The translations under genes were made by a program, and so were the position numbers. This document shows positions 19,051 through 27,883 of a stretch of 53,261 bases of DNA, in pieces (within the stretch, counting starts at the first letter, position 1; each line of letters opens with the position of its first letter). This DNA is from Jiella soli. Lineage in GTDB: Bacteria > Pseudomonadota > Alphaproteobacteria > Rhizobiales > Rhizobiaceae. Below the pieces are notes generated by a model. It searched no databases. It was not told where the DNA came from and worked only from the letters and a program-made list of their open reading frames with translations. Location: positions 1 to 53,261 of the forward strand of contig NZ_JAJAVB010000031.1 in assembly GCF_020615385.1 (NCBI RefSeq), read 5' to 3'.

Positions 19051-19806
19051 TTAGCCGCCTGCGATCTTGAGAAGCCGCCGCGCGAGCGCCGGCGAGAAGC
19101 CGGTGATGCGCCTGAGGATCGCCGCCTGGCCGACCCAGATCTCCGCCTCGGCCCGCTCCATGCCCCTGATGATACGCGTCGCGGCCTTGTCGGCCGACAG
19201 CTTGCCTCGGTGGCTTCGGCTGGCGGTCATGGGCGTCTCGACCAAGGGCAACAGCACCTCGACCACCTTCAGCCGACCGCCGGCACGCTCGGCCTGATAG
19301 CGGGTGGAGTAGGTGAAGGAGCGCAGTCCGGCCTTGGTCGCGCAGTAGACAGGGTTCATCGCCGTCGGCGCGACGGCAAGGCCCGAGCTGTTGTTCACCA
19401 GCATGGCGCTCGCCTGCGCGCGAAGATGCGGAAACAGATGCTGGGTGATCCGGATCGGGGCGGCGAGATTCACCGCGATCTGCGTCTCGGCGAGACGGTC
19501 GAGCTCCGCCGCGGCCATCGTCGCAAAATCGCCGCGCTCGGACACGCCGGCATTGTTGATGACGACGGAAAGGTCCGGATGACGGGTGGTCAGCCCGGAG
19601 AGTGCGGCATCGAGCGCGGCGCTGTCGGCGAGGTCGACGGCCTCGTGGACGAGGTCGGCATCGCTTTCGATCTCGGGCGGCCGGCGCGACCAGGCGATCA
19701 CCCGACAGTCCCGGTCGAGCAGGCGCTCGGCCAGCTCAGCGCCGACGCCGCTGGAAGCGCCGGTGAGAAGCACGGTGCGGCCTTCGAGCGAGAAGCGCTT
19801 CGCCAT
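19051..19806 (-). CDS. SDR-family NAD(P)-dependent oxidoreductase
   Basis: The 251-residue classical short-chain dehydrogenase has the cofactor motif LLTGASSGVGAELAERL, the structural VINNAGVSERG, the catalytic Ser in VNNSSGLAVAP and Tyr-x-x-x-Lys in PVYCATKAGLRSF. Residues AWSRRP after the second strand favour NADP(H). The C-terminal RRITGFSPALARRLLKI resembles oxidoreductases grouped near DltE, but that is only a similarity of type. The substrate is unknown. It is followed by neighbours on the same strand without obvious link. Confidence 0.88.
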   Translation of the reverse strand: MAKRFSLEGRTVLLTGASSGVGAELAERLLDRDCRVIAWSRRPPEIESDADLVHEAVDLADSAALDAALSGLTTRHPDLSVVINNAGVSERGDFATMAAAELDRLAETQIAVNLAAPIRITQHLFPHLRAQASAMLVNNSSGLAVAPTAMNPVYCATKAGLRSFTYSTRYQAERAGGRLKVVEVLLPLVETPMTASRSHRGKLSADKAATRIIRGMERAEAEIWVGQAAILRRITGFSPALARRLLKIAGG

Positions 19807-19836
19807 GATCGGGGGGTTCCAACTGCCCCGGGGCCG

Positions 19837-20046
19837 TCACTGCGACGGCGCGGGACTGGCGGTTCCGGCAGCCGGAGCCTCGGTGGCGGATTGCGCCGGC
19901 TCCAGCGCATCCGGATTGCGCGTGCCCTGGTCGGGCGTTCTTGTGAAGAAGACGAAGTAGATGACGGCGGCGACGACGATCACGCCGACGGCGATCCAGA
20001 GCAGATGGCGACTGCGTGAACGCGGCTGTGGTCCTGCTGCTGGCAT
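19837..20046 (-). CDS. Small single-pass membrane protein, unknown function
   Basis: The 69-residue protein has a basic N-terminus (PRSRSRH), one strong transmembrane helix (LLWIAVGVIVVAAVIYFVFF) and a Pro/Ala-rich polar tail. The topology is probably N-in, with the tail in the periplasm. It sits between the SDR and purB genes on the same strand. Small Ala/Pro-tailed proteins like this are frequent and uncharacterised in Rhizobiales. Confidence 0.72.
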   Translation of the reverse strand: MPAAGPQPRSRSRHLLWIAVGVIVVAAVIYFVFFTRTPDQGTRNPDALEPAQSATEAPAAGTASPAPSQ

Positions 20047-20165
20047 TTGCGGTCTCCCATCTGCTTCGGCCGGCGGAGCCGCCGGCCTTCACCCATTTCG
20101 AGCCGAACCGTCTCGGCCGCGCCGAGGTTCCGATCGGCCGCCGCCAGGACGAGGAGTGGCCTCCG

Positions 20166-21497
20166 CTACTCAGCCCGGCCGAACACCCGCTCGAAGATCG
20201 TCGCCGCGTGCTTGATGTGGTAGCCGAGGTCGAAGCGGGCACGGATCTCTTCCTCGCTGAGTGCCTTGCGAACGTCTTCGTCCTTCAAGAGCTCCTCCAG
20301 GAAGTCGACGCTCGCCGAGCCCGCCGCGTGGTAGCTCTCCCAGACCTTCATCGCGTTGCGCTGGACCAGCCGGTAGGCGTCTTCCCGGCTGACGCCGGCC
20401 TGGGTCAGGGCGAGTAGGATGCGCTGCGAATGCACGAGGCCGCCGAGCCGGTCCATGTTCGCCTGCATGCGCTCGGGATAGACGAGCAGCTTGTCGACGA
20501 CGCCGGTGAGGCGGGCGAGGGCGAAGTCGAGCGTGATCGTCGCGTCCGGGCCGATATAGCGCTCGACCGAGGAGTGGGAGATGTCCCGCTCATGCCAGAG
20601 CGCGACGTTCTCCATCGCCGGCAGCGCGTAGGAGCGCACCATGCGGGCAAGGCCCGTCAGGTTCTCCGTCAGCACCGGATTGCGCTTGTGCGGCATCGCG
20701 GAGGAGCCCTTCTGGCCGGGCGAGAAATACTCCTCCGCCTCCAGAACCTCGGTGCGCTGCAGATGCCGGATCTCCGTCGCGAGCCGCTCCATGGAGGAGG
20801 CGACGACGCCGAGGACAGCGAAGAACATGGCGTGCCGGTCGCGCGGGATCACCTGCGTCGAGACCGGCTCCGGCTTCAGGCCCATGGCCTTGGCGACGTG
20901 TTCCTCCACCCGCGGGTCGATATTGGCGAAGGAGCCGACAGCGCCGGAGATCGCGCAGGTCGCCACCTCTTCGCGCGCGGCGACGAGGCGGTCGCGGCAA
21001 CGCTGGAATTCGGCATGGGCGAAAGCGAGCTTGACGCCGAAGGTCGTCGGCTCGGCATGGATGCCGTGTGAGCGCCCGATGGTGACGGTGTCGCGATATT
21101 CGAAGGCGCGGCGCTCCAGCGCGGCAAGCAGCGCATCGAGATCGGCGAGGAGGATGTCGGCCGCCTTGGTGAGCTGGACGTTGAAGCAGGTGTCGAGCAC
21201 GTCGGACGACGTCATGCCCTGGTGGACGAAGCGGGCGTCCGGGCCGACGATTTCGGCGAGATGCGTCAGGAAGGCGATGACGTCGTGCTTGGTCTCGCGC
21301 TCGATCGCGTCGATCCGCTCGACGTCGAAGGTCGCGGCATTGCCCTTTTCCCAGATGGTCTTCGCGGCGTCCTTCGGAATCACGCCGAGTTCGGCCAGCG
21401 CGTCGCAGGCATGCGCCTCGATCTCGAACCAGATCCGGTACTTCGTCTCCTGCGACCAGACGGCGACCATGTCGGGGCGGGCGTAGCGGGGGATCAT
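20166..21497 (-). CDS. purB: Adenylosuccinate lyase PurB
   Basis: PurB cleaves SAICAR and adenylosuccinate, releasing fumarate, in purine synthesis. The 443-residue protein has the superfamily signature GSSAMPHKRNPVLTEN, with the flexible catalytic-serine loop, the TSSDVLDTC region, GRSHGIHAEPTTFG with the catalytic His, and WHERDISHSSVER. This is the shorter form found in alphaproteobacteria and Gram-positives. It is unlinked to the main purine run 4 kb away. The start has no strong Shine-Dalgarno but matches family length. Confidence 0.97.
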   Translation of the reverse strand: MIPRYARPDMVAVWSQETKYRIWFEIEAHACDALAELGVIPKDAAKTIWEKGNAATFDVERIDAIERETKHDVIAFLTHLAEIVGPDARFVHQGMTSSDVLDTCFNVQLTKAADILLADLDALLAALERRAFEYRDTVTIGRSHGIHAEPTTFGVKLAFAHAEFQRCRDRLVAAREEVATCAISGAVGSFANIDPRVEEHVAKAMGLKPEPVSTQVIPRDRHAMFFAVLGVVASSMERLATEIRHLQRTEVLEAEEYFSPGQKGSSAMPHKRNPVLTENLTGLARMVRSYALPAMENVALWHERDISHSSVERYIGPDATITLDFALARLTGVVDKLLVYPERMQANMDRLGGLVHSQRILLALTQAGVSREDAYRLVQRNAMKVWESYHAAGSASVDFLEELLKDEDVRKALSEEEIRARFDLGYHIKHAATIFERVFGRAE

Positions 21498-21580
21498 CGG
21501 CAGCGTCTTTCGAGGAACAGATTGCGGGAAATCTACGGCCGGCCTCTAGCAGAGGCGCCGGGCCGCCTCAATCGAACCGT

Positions 21581-22330
21581 TTAATCCATCGGCACGGGGT
21601 TGGCGATGAAGCGCAGGTCCGGACCCTCGAAGCCGACGGTCTTCACGCCGATGATCGCGACGGCCGCGAATCGCCCGTCCACCTGGTCCCGGACGACGAC
21701 GCGCGACAGCCGGTAGTCGATCGGGCAGCCCCGGCTCTCGGGAATCGCCTTGTCTTCGTGGATGAGCCGAGCGGTCTCGCCGGGTTCGGCCGCGACCCGG
21801 ATCAGCCGGTAGCCGACGGCCGCATCCTGGAAAGAGCAGTTGCGTCCCGGCGGCAGCGGAAAGGTCTCCAGCCGCAGCGAGACCCGTCTGTCCGGCGAGG
21901 GTTCGATCGCTCGCGGCAGGAAGCTCACCTTGTGCGGATCGGCGGAGAGTTCGGTCGCCGGATTGTCGACGACGATCCGGCCCGGATGGTCCTCCGGCCG
22001 GTAACGCTCGAACAGCTCGGCCGCGCGCTGCCGCGCCTCGGCTTTCACGTCGTCGACGCTTGCGGCTTCGTCTTCCCGGCTCACGCGGACGGGCGAGGGC
22101 GGCACGAACCGATCGGCGGGCAGATCCAGGAAGAAGATCTCCGCATAGGGAAATCCGGAGCCGTCCTGGACGCCGGACTGTTCATAGGCGAAGATCTTGG
22201 CGTCAGCGGAGAAGCCGAGCGTCGTCAGATCGGCGAAATCACCGGCCTTCGAAGCGTTTGGCATGGCTGCCACGGCGGCAAGGCCGAACAGCAGCATTGC
22301 GAGAGTGCGGGCGGTCTGCGGTCTCGTCAT
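21581..22330 (-). CDS. DUF2259 predicted secreted protein
   Basis: From the ATG at 22330 the 249-residue protein has a signal peptide (TARTLAMLLFGLAAVAAMPNASKAG) followed by the DUF2259 hallmark GFSADAKIFAYEQSGVQDGSGFPYAEIFFLDL. The rest is a beta-rich periplasmic domain with a cysteine pair (NCSFQD and RGCPIDY). The family is widespread in Rhizobiales and has no known activity. The frame extends to 22462, overlapping the next gene, but the signal peptide fixes the start. Confidence 0.88.
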   Translation of the reverse strand: MTRPQTARTLAMLLFGLAAVAAMPNASKAGDFADLTTLGFSADAKIFAYEQSGVQDGSGFPYAEIFFLDLPADRFVPPSPVRVSREDEAASVDDVKAEARQRAAELFERYRPEDHPGRIVVDNPATELSADPHKVSFLPRAIEPSPDRRVSLRLETFPLPPGRNCSFQDAAVGYRLIRVAAEPGETARLIHEDKAIPESRGCPIDYRLSRVVVRDQVDGRFAAVAIIGVKTVGFEGPDLRFIANPVPMD

Positions 22331-22367
22331 CCAGACGTCTCCGAGCCTCGTGCCGGCGGGTGCGTCA

Positions 22368-22685
22368 TCACCCCTGCGATCGCGTGCAGGAGAAGCTGTC
22401 GCCGCTCTCCTGTGAATACCATCCCATCGTATCGCCGGTGAAGCCCGACAGCGTGATCGCATAGCCGTCTGCGAAGAACAGTGTGTAGGAGCCGTCGGTG
22501 CCCTCCTGGACCTCCTCGATGGGAAGGTCGTCGGACCCGTTGTTGTAGGTCGTCGGCGTGAAGGTGAAGGTCGCGACTTCGCAGTCCCACGTCCCGACGA
22601 AGGGCAGGTCGGCCGTCTCGGCGACCGCCCCCGATCCGGCGAAGCCGGTCGCCAGAAAGATTGCCAGAGCCAGAGTCCTGCGCAT
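22368..22685 (-). CDS. Small predicted secreted protein, unknown function
   Basis: The product is 105 residues with a signal peptide (MRRTLALAIFLATGFAGSGAVAE) and a mature part of about 80 residues. The mature part, VGTWDCEVATFTFTPTTYNNG through GDSFSCTRSQG, looks like a small beta-barrel, with two cysteines that could pair. GGAGGAACGGAC before the ATG at 22685 is an excellent ribosome-binding site. The opening resembles the other small secreted protein at 37627-37992 in general plan (lipocalin-like short domain), although sequence identity is low. Confidence 0.8.
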   Translation of the reverse strand: MRRTLALAIFLATGFAGSGAVAETADLPFVGTWDCEVATFTFTPTTYNNGSDDLPIEEVQEGTDGSYTLFFADGYAITLSGFTGDTMGWYSQESGDSFSCTRSQG

Positions 22686-22711
22686 GTCCGTTCCTCCGTT
22701 GCGAAGCCGCG

Positions 22712-23737
22712 TCATGCGGTCCGGTGTTCGAGTGCCGACCAGGTCGGCAAAAGGTCGTTCACCGCGGCGGTAGCGGCGTATATCCCGCGGGCCACCGCCC
22801 GCGCCATGGTCGCGGCCGCAGCGGCGCCGAGCTCGACCGAGCGGCCGCCGCTCTGCTCCAGCGAGATGCCGCTCGCGCCGGTCGCCGCGGCGAAGACGAG
22901 GTCGCCGTCGAAGTCCGTGTGGCTCGGCCAGATCGATCGCGCCAGCCCGTCATGCGCGGCGATCGCGAGACGTCGGGCCGCGCCCTTGTCCATGATCGCA
23001 TCGGTCGCGATGATGCCGATCGTCGTGTTGGCACCCAGCCGGGCGTCGAACTTGGTGCGCAACCGCGAAGCGTCCCGCCGAAACGGCGAGGGCATGCCGA
23101 GGCCGCCGAACTCGTCCCCGATCTCGAAGGGCGCCGCCCAGAAGTGCCGAGTATCGCCGATGGATACTGATCCGACGGCATTGACGGCCACGAGGGCCGC
23201 GACCGTAACGCCGCTGGCGAGCACCGTCGAAGCCGAGCCGAGGCCGCCCTTCATGGTGCCGGTCGTACAGCCGGTGCCGGCGCCGACGCTGCCGAGGTCG
23301 AAGTCGAGGCTCGCGGTCGCTGCGGCCGCATAGCCGAAATCGCGGTAGGGCGGGTGGAGGCCCCAGTCCTTGTCGCCCTGATTGGCGAGATCGAAGAGGA
23401 TCGCCGCTGGCACCAGCGGGACCTTGAAGCCCGCGACCTCGAAGCCGCGGTCGCTCTGGCGCAGGAACGACTGGACGCCGGACGCCGCGTCGAGACCGAA
23501 GGCGGAACCGCCCGACAGGACGAGCGCGTCGATGCCGGAGACGAGGGCGCTCGGCGCCAGGAGATCCGTCTCGCGCGTACCGGGAGCCCCGCCGAGGATT
23601 TCGACTCCCGCCACCACCGGGCGATCGAAGACCACGACGGTGGATCCGCTCTTCAGCGCCTCGTCGCTGGCATGGCCGACGGCGAGCCCCGCGACGTCCG
23701 TCAGAAGGTTGCGGGGGCCGGGCCGCCAGTCCGCCAT
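22712..23737 (-). CDS. P1-family peptidase (DmpA/NylC-type N-terminal nucleophile hydrolase)
   Basis: The 341-residue protein has the family pattern: GPRNLLTDVAGLAVGHA at the start, the GSAFGLDAASGV motif, GAGTGCTTGTMKGGLGSAS and ALVAVNAVGSV. GANTTIGIIATDA (235-247) aligns with the self-cleavage region of DmpA, so autoprocessing between Asn237 and Thr238 would free Thr238 as nucleophile. Relatives include L-aminopeptidase/D-esterase DmpA, beta-peptidyl aminopeptidases and nylon-oligomer hydrolase NylC. The actual substrate is unknown. It begins five bases after the stop of the binding-protein gene, suggesting one operon. Confidence 0.9.
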   Translation of the reverse strand: MADWRPGPRNLLTDVAGLAVGHASDEALKSGSTVVVFDRPVVAGVEILGGAPGTRETDLLAPSALVSGIDALVLSGGSAFGLDAASGVQSFLRQSDRGFEVAGFKVPLVPAAILFDLANQGDKDWGLHPPYRDFGYAAAATASLDFDLGSVGAGTGCTTGTMKGGLGSASTVLASGVTVAALVAVNAVGSVSIGDTRHFWAAPFEIGDEFGGLGMPSPFRRDASRLRTKFDARLGANTTIGIIATDAIMDKGAARRLAIAAHDGLARSIWPSHTDFDGDLVFAAATGASGISLEQSGGRSVELGAAAAATMARAVARGIYAATAAVNDLLPTWSALEHRTA

Positions 23738-23742
23738 CGTCC

Positions 23743-24897
23743 TTATCCCCCCGCTTCGTCCACGAAATGATCCTGGCGCCACTCGAACACGCGGTAGAGA
23801 TCGAGGTTGGAATCGCCCTTGGCATCGAACTTGATCGTGCCGAAGGCCGTGTCGAAGGCGCCTTGCGACAGGATGTCGCCGAGCGGCGCGTTGCTCTCGC
23901 GCGCTCTTCGGGCTGCGGCGATGGCGATCTCCGTCGCGGCATAGGCCGGGCCGAAATAGCCCTGCGGCACGTCGAGCGCCTGGTCTCCCGTCGTCCCCGC
24001 CTTTTCGGCGGACGGCTCGCGCGGCTCGAGGTCCGGAAAACGGTTCCGCGGCCCGATCGCCACGATCCCGTCCGGCAGCGGCGCGTCGGCGCTGGTTTCG
24101 TCGAAAAGCGATTCCCCGCCGACGATGGCGAGGTCGAGATCGTTCGAAGCGGCGTCCCTTGCGATGATCGCGATATCCGGCCGGTCGCCGGCGATGAAGA
24201 AGCGGGTGACGCCGGTGCGCGCCAGGCGGCGCACGAGCCCGAATTGCTTCTCCTCGGCCGGCCGGTAGTTGTCGACCGTCTGCGGCTGCATGCCGGCATC
24301 GCCGACGATCCGCCGGACGCTGTCGATCAGGGAGCGGGCGGCGATCGAGCCGTCGTCGATCAGGCCGAAAGGTTCGCTCTTCCAGCGCTTCTTCAGATAG
24401 TCGGCCACGGCCTTCGCCTCGGCGTCGGAGCGCGGCGCGATGCGCCAGACCTCGTAGCCGGTCCGCTCGCGCCGGTCGGTCAGCCGGTTCGCCCGGACCC
24501 CGACGTCGATCGTGGGGATGCCCGCGTCCTTCAGGACCGGCAGCGCCGCCTCGATCGCTTCGGTGCAGAGGAAGCCGACGACGATTGCGGCCTTCTCCTT
24601 CACGAAGGTTTCCGCAGCGGCCTTGCCGCCTTCGGCCGAGCACTGGGTGTCGCCTTCGACGAATGAGACGGCGCTGGCCGCCGAGCCTTCGTCCTGCGTG
24701 CCATCCTCCGAGACGCGAGGCTTCGCAGCCGCCCTTGCCCCGGCGACGAGCTGCCGGCCGAGGATCTCGGATGAATCGGACAGGGGCGCCGCAAGTCCGA
24801 TGGTGAGCTCGTCGGCGGCACGCTGCTCCTGCGCCTCGACCGGACAGGCGAGCGCGGCAGAAACCAAGAGGGCGAGGGCGAGGGGCTTCGTCGACAT
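23743..24897 (-). CDS. Periplasmic ABC-type (Liv-family) substrate-binding protein
   Basis: The 384-residue protein starts with a signal peptide (MSTKPLALALLVSAALACPVEA). It continues as a type I periplasmic binding protein: LTIGLAAPLSDSSEILGRQLVAGARAA, then VSFVEGDTQCSAEGGKAAAETFV, VVGFLCTEAIEAALPVLKDAGIPTI, and PQGYFGPAYAATEIA near the end. These bind branched-chain amino acids, amides or aromatic acids for ABC importers. No permease or ATPase genes are adjacent, so it may serve a remote transporter or act as a sensor. The following gene is a P1 peptidase five bases away. Confidence 0.85.
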   Translation of the reverse strand: MSTKPLALALLVSAALACPVEAQEQRAADELTIGLAAPLSDSSEILGRQLVAGARAAAKPRVSEDGTQDEGSAASAVSFVEGDTQCSAEGGKAAAETFVKEKAAIVVGFLCTEAIEAALPVLKDAGIPTIDVGVRANRLTDRRERTGYEVWRIAPRSDAEAKAVADYLKKRWKSEPFGLIDDGSIAARSLIDSVRRIVGDAGMQPQTVDNYRPAEEKQFGLVRRLARTGVTRFFIAGDRPDIAIIARDAASNDLDLAIVGGESLFDETSADAPLPDGIVAIGPRNRFPDLEPREPSAEKAGTTGDQALDVPQGYFGPAYAATEIAIAAARRARESNAPLGDILSQGAFDTAFGTIKFDAKGDSNLDLYRVFEWRQDHFVDEAGG

Positions 24898-25073
24898 GCT
24901 CTCAGTCTTAGAGCGTTCCGCCGTGTTAGGGAATTGCCGGAGCCGGGCCTGCGCGCTTAAGAGAGGCGACTTTCGCGTCGCAACAGCGCGATCCTGCGCC
25001 GGGATGCGGGATGCCGATCGGCGCACTATGTAGGACACACCTGAAGCATTCGGCGCGACCGCGGGACGGAACA

Positions 25074-25568
25074 TTGCTGACGACGAACACGATCGACCGC
25101 CAGAGCTTTCGCGAGGCGATGAGCCGTTTTGCGGCATCGGTCCATCTGGTGACGACGGACGGGCCGGCCGGGCGGCGGGGCGTGACGGTGTCGTCCGCCT
25201 GTTCCGTCTCGGACGATCCGGCGACCCTGCTCGTCTGCCTCAACACGTCCAGCCCGGACAATGCCCGCTTCGAGGCGAACGGCAGTTTTGCGCTCAACCT
25301 GCTCGGCAAGGACAACGAAGCGCTCGCGCGCGCCTTCGCGGGGGAAGGAAAGCTCGCCCCCGACGCGCGCTTCGCCAAGGGCGAATGGCATGCGGAGGAG
25401 ACCGGCGCGCCGCTGCTCGTCTCGGCGCTTGCCGCGTTCGACTGCCGCCTGCTGGAATCGCGGATCGTCGCTACCCACCGGGTGATGATCGGGGAAGTGG
25501 TAGGGGTCCGGATCGGTCCGCGCGCGCCTTCTTTGGTCTATCTCGACCGCGGCTATCACAGCCTCTAG
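25074..25568 (+). CDS. Flavin reductase (FMN-binding split-barrel)
   Basis: The protein (164 residues from the TTG at 25074, 185 from an ATG at 25011) matches the HpaC/flavin reductase-like domain: SFREAMSRFAASVHLVTTDG, GVTVSSACSVSDDPATLLVCLN with the FMN-binding region, GSFALNLLGKDNEALARAFAG, and a closing VVYLDRGYHSL-like strand (here LVYLDRGYHSL). Such proteins supply reduced FMN to partner monooxygenases. No monooxygenase is adjacent. GGGACGGA before the TTG supports the shorter start. It lies upstream of the MoxR gene on the same strand. Confidence 0.87.
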   Translation: MLTTNTIDRQSFREAMSRFAASVHLVTTDGPAGRRGVTVSSACSVSDDPATLLVCLNTSSPDNARFEANGSFALNLLGKDNEALARAFAGEGKLAPDARFAKGEWHAEETGAPLLVSALAAFDCRLLESRIVATHRVMIGEVVGVRIGPRAPSLVYLDRGYHSL

Positions 25569-25604
25569 TTTCCGCGAACTCGCATTCAGGCCGAAAGGAT
25601 TGTC

Positions 25605-26522
25605 GTGACTTCGAAACTTCCGAGCTCGATCGACGAAACCGAGCGGCTGCTCGACGGGGCCGACTATGTGGCGGACCGGGCGCTCGCGACCGTCCTGTTC
25701 CTGTCGCTCAGGATGGGCCGGCCGCTGTTCCTGGAAGGCGAGGCCGGGGTCGGCAAGACGGAGATCGCCAAGGTGCTGGCCAAGGCGCTCGACCGCCCGC
25801 TGATCCGGCTGCAATGCTACGAAGGGCTCGACGTGTCCTCGGCGCTCTACGAGTGGAACTATGCCGCGCAGATGATCGAGATCCGCATGCGCGAGGCCTC
25901 GGGCGACACCGACAAGGACGCGACCCGCTCGGAGATCTTCTCCGACCGCTTCCTGATCCGCCGCCCGATCCTGCAGGCCCTTGAGGGGCAGCCGGGTCGC
26001 GCCCCGGTGCTCCTGATCGACGAACTCGACCGCACCGACGAGGCCTTCGAGGCGTTCCTGCTCGAGATCCTGTCCGACAACCAGGTGACGATCCCGGAGC
26101 TCGGCACGATCCGCGCCGAAGAGCCGCCGATCGTCATCATCACCACCAATCGGACCCGCGAGATCCACGACGCACTGAAGCGCCGCTGCCTCTATCATTG
26201 GGTCGACTATCCCCAGGCCAGCCGCGAACTGGAGATCGTCAAGCGCAAGGCGCCGCGCGCCAATGCCGAACTCGCCGAGCAGCTCGTCGCCTTCGTGCAG
26301 CGCTTGCGCCAGATCGACCTTTTCAAGGCGCCCGGCGTCGCCGAGACGATCGATTGGGCAAATGCGCTGACCGAGCTCAACGTCGTCGCGCTCGATCCCG
26401 CGCATGTCTCCGACACGATCGGCGTCCTGCTCAAATACCAGGACGATATCCAGCGGCTGGAGCGGGGCGAAAGCCGGGAGATCCTGACGCAGGTCAAGCG
26501 CGATCTCGCCGCCGCTTCCTGA
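25605..26522 (+). CDS. MoxR-type AAA+ ATPase (CoxD-like)
   Basis: The 305-residue ATPase has Walker A GEAGVGKT (45-52), Walker B VLLIDELDRTDEAF (135-148), a sensor region IITTNRTREIHDALKRRC and the arginine-finger-type block. MoxR/CoxD ATPases act with a von Willebrand A partner (CoxE) to mature metal centres; in carboxydotrophs CoxD remodels the CO dehydrogenase active site. The next gene is a CoxE homologue four bases away. The start is a GTG with AAAGGA upstream. The set is followed by XdhC and MocA-type genes, pointing to molybdenum hydroxylase maturation. Confidence 0.93.
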   Translation: MTSKLPSSIDETERLLDGADYVADRALATVLFLSLRMGRPLFLEGEAGVGKTEIAKVLAKALDRPLIRLQCYEGLDVSSALYEWNYAAQMIEIRMREASGDTDKDATRSEIFSDRFLIRRPILQALEGQPGRAPVLLIDELDRTDEAFEAFLLEILSDNQVTIPELGTIRAEEPPIVIITTNRTREIHDALKRRCLYHWVDYPQASRELEIVKRKAPRANAELAEQLVAFVQRLRQIDLFKAPGVAETIDWANALTELNVVALDPAHVSDTIGVLLKYQDDIQRLERGESREILTQVKRDLAAAS

Positions 26523-26526
26523 CGCC

Positions 26527-27777
26527 ATGGCTGACCCGACGCCCCAAACCGCTGATCCGGAAGGCCGGCTCGCCGACAATATCGCCTATTTCGCGAGGGC
26601 CCTGCGCAAGGCCGGACTGAAGCTCGGCCCCTCCGCGACCCTCGACGCGATCGCCGCGGTGAAGGCGGCGGGGCTGTCCTCGCGCGACGATTTCTACTGG
26701 ACGCTGCACGCGACGCTCGTCTCCCGGCACGAGGACGACGCTGTCTTCGCTGAGGCGTTCCGGCTGTTCTGGCGCTCGCGCGAGCTGATCGAGAAGATGA
26801 TCGCGATGTTCTCGCCGACCGCGCCGCCGCGCGAGACCGAGGAGCGTAAGAAGCGGGCCGGCGAGGACCGGGCCGCGGAAGGCCTGTTCGAAGGCGCCGA
26901 GAAGCGGGTGACGAAACAGGAGCGGCCGGAGATCGAGATCGATGCCAGCCTGACGGTCTCCGGCAACGAGGTGCTGCGCCAGAAGGACTTCGCCCAGATG
27001 TCGGTCGCCGAGATCGAGGAGGCCAAGCGCGCCATCGCCACTCTCCGCCTGCCGGCCGACCGCATCGAGACGCGGCGCTTCAAGCCGGATCCGCGGGGGC
27101 GGAGGATCGATCCTCGGGCGATGATGCGGGCCTCGATGAAGACCGGCGGCGACCTGGTCCTGCCGAAATACCGCTCGCGGCGCGAGGTTCATCCGCCTCT
27201 CGTCGTCATCGCCGACATCTCCGGCTCGATGAGCCAGTACACGCGGATATTCCTCCACTTCCTGCATGCGCTGACCGACAAGCGCCGGCGGGTCCACACC
27301 TTTCTCTTCGGCACGCGGCTGACCAACGTCACCCGCCAGATGCGCCGCAAGGACCCCGACGAGGCGCTGGCAGACTGCGCCGGCGCGGTGAAGGACTGGT
27401 CCGGCGGCACGCGCATCGCGGAAGCCTTGACCGAGTTCAACCGCGTCTGGTCGCGGCGGGTGCTCACCCAAGGCGCCGTCGTCATCCTGATCACCGACGG
27501 GCTGGAACGTGACAGCGTCGTCGACCTCGCGCAGGAGATGGAACGGCTGCACAAATCCTGCCGCCGTCTGATCTGGCTGAACCCGCTCCTGCGCTTCGAC
27601 GGCTTTTCGGCGCGGGCGCGCGGCGTGCGGGCCATGCTGCCGCATGTCGACGAGTTCCGCTCCGTCCATTCGCTGGATGCGATGACGGAGCTGTGCGCGG
27701 CGCTCTCGGAGGGACACACGCGGGCGAGCGATCCCAAGCTGTGGCTGAAGGACGAACGCATCGTCGACGCGGCGTGA
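26527..27777 (+). CDS. VWA domain-containing CoxE-like protein
   Basis: The 416-residue cytoplasmic protein has a helical N-terminal half (LADNIAYFARALRKAGLKLGP) and a charged linker (about 100-140). Its C-terminal von Willebrand A domain begins near residue 225 with the metal-binding MIDAS motif DISGSMS (230-236) and a later TRIAEALTEFN segment, visible as GGTRIAEAL. CoxE proteins partner MoxR/CoxD ATPases in maturing Mo/Cu hydroxylases. It starts four bases after the MoxR stop, so the pair is co-transcribed. No hydroxylase structural gene is in the window. Confidence 0.92.
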   Translation: MADPTPQTADPEGRLADNIAYFARALRKAGLKLGPSATLDAIAAVKAAGLSSRDDFYWTLHATLVSRHEDDAVFAEAFRLFWRSRELIEKMIAMFSPTAPPRETEERKKRAGEDRAAEGLFEGAEKRVTKQERPEIEIDASLTVSGNEVLRQKDFAQMSVAEIEEAKRAIATLRLPADRIETRRFKPDPRGRRIDPRAMMRASMKTGGDLVLPKYRSRREVHPPLVVIADISGSMSQYTRIFLHFLHALTDKRRRVHTFLFGTRLTNVTRQMRRKDPDEALADCAGAVKDWSGGTRIAEALTEFNRVWSRRVLTQGAVVILITDGLERDSVVDLAQEMERLHKSCRRLIWLNPLLRFDGFSARARGVRAMLPHVDEFRSVHSLDAMTELCAALSEGHTRASDPKLWLKDERIVDAA

Positions 27778-27883
27778 CCTTGCCGGAAGAGGGCGGCGGA
27801 TCGAGATATAGGAGGCAGGATTTGAGACGCAGCGCCTGTCGCGCCCAAACGCTTCCCGCAGAGCGAACAATCGAGGATCGAAC

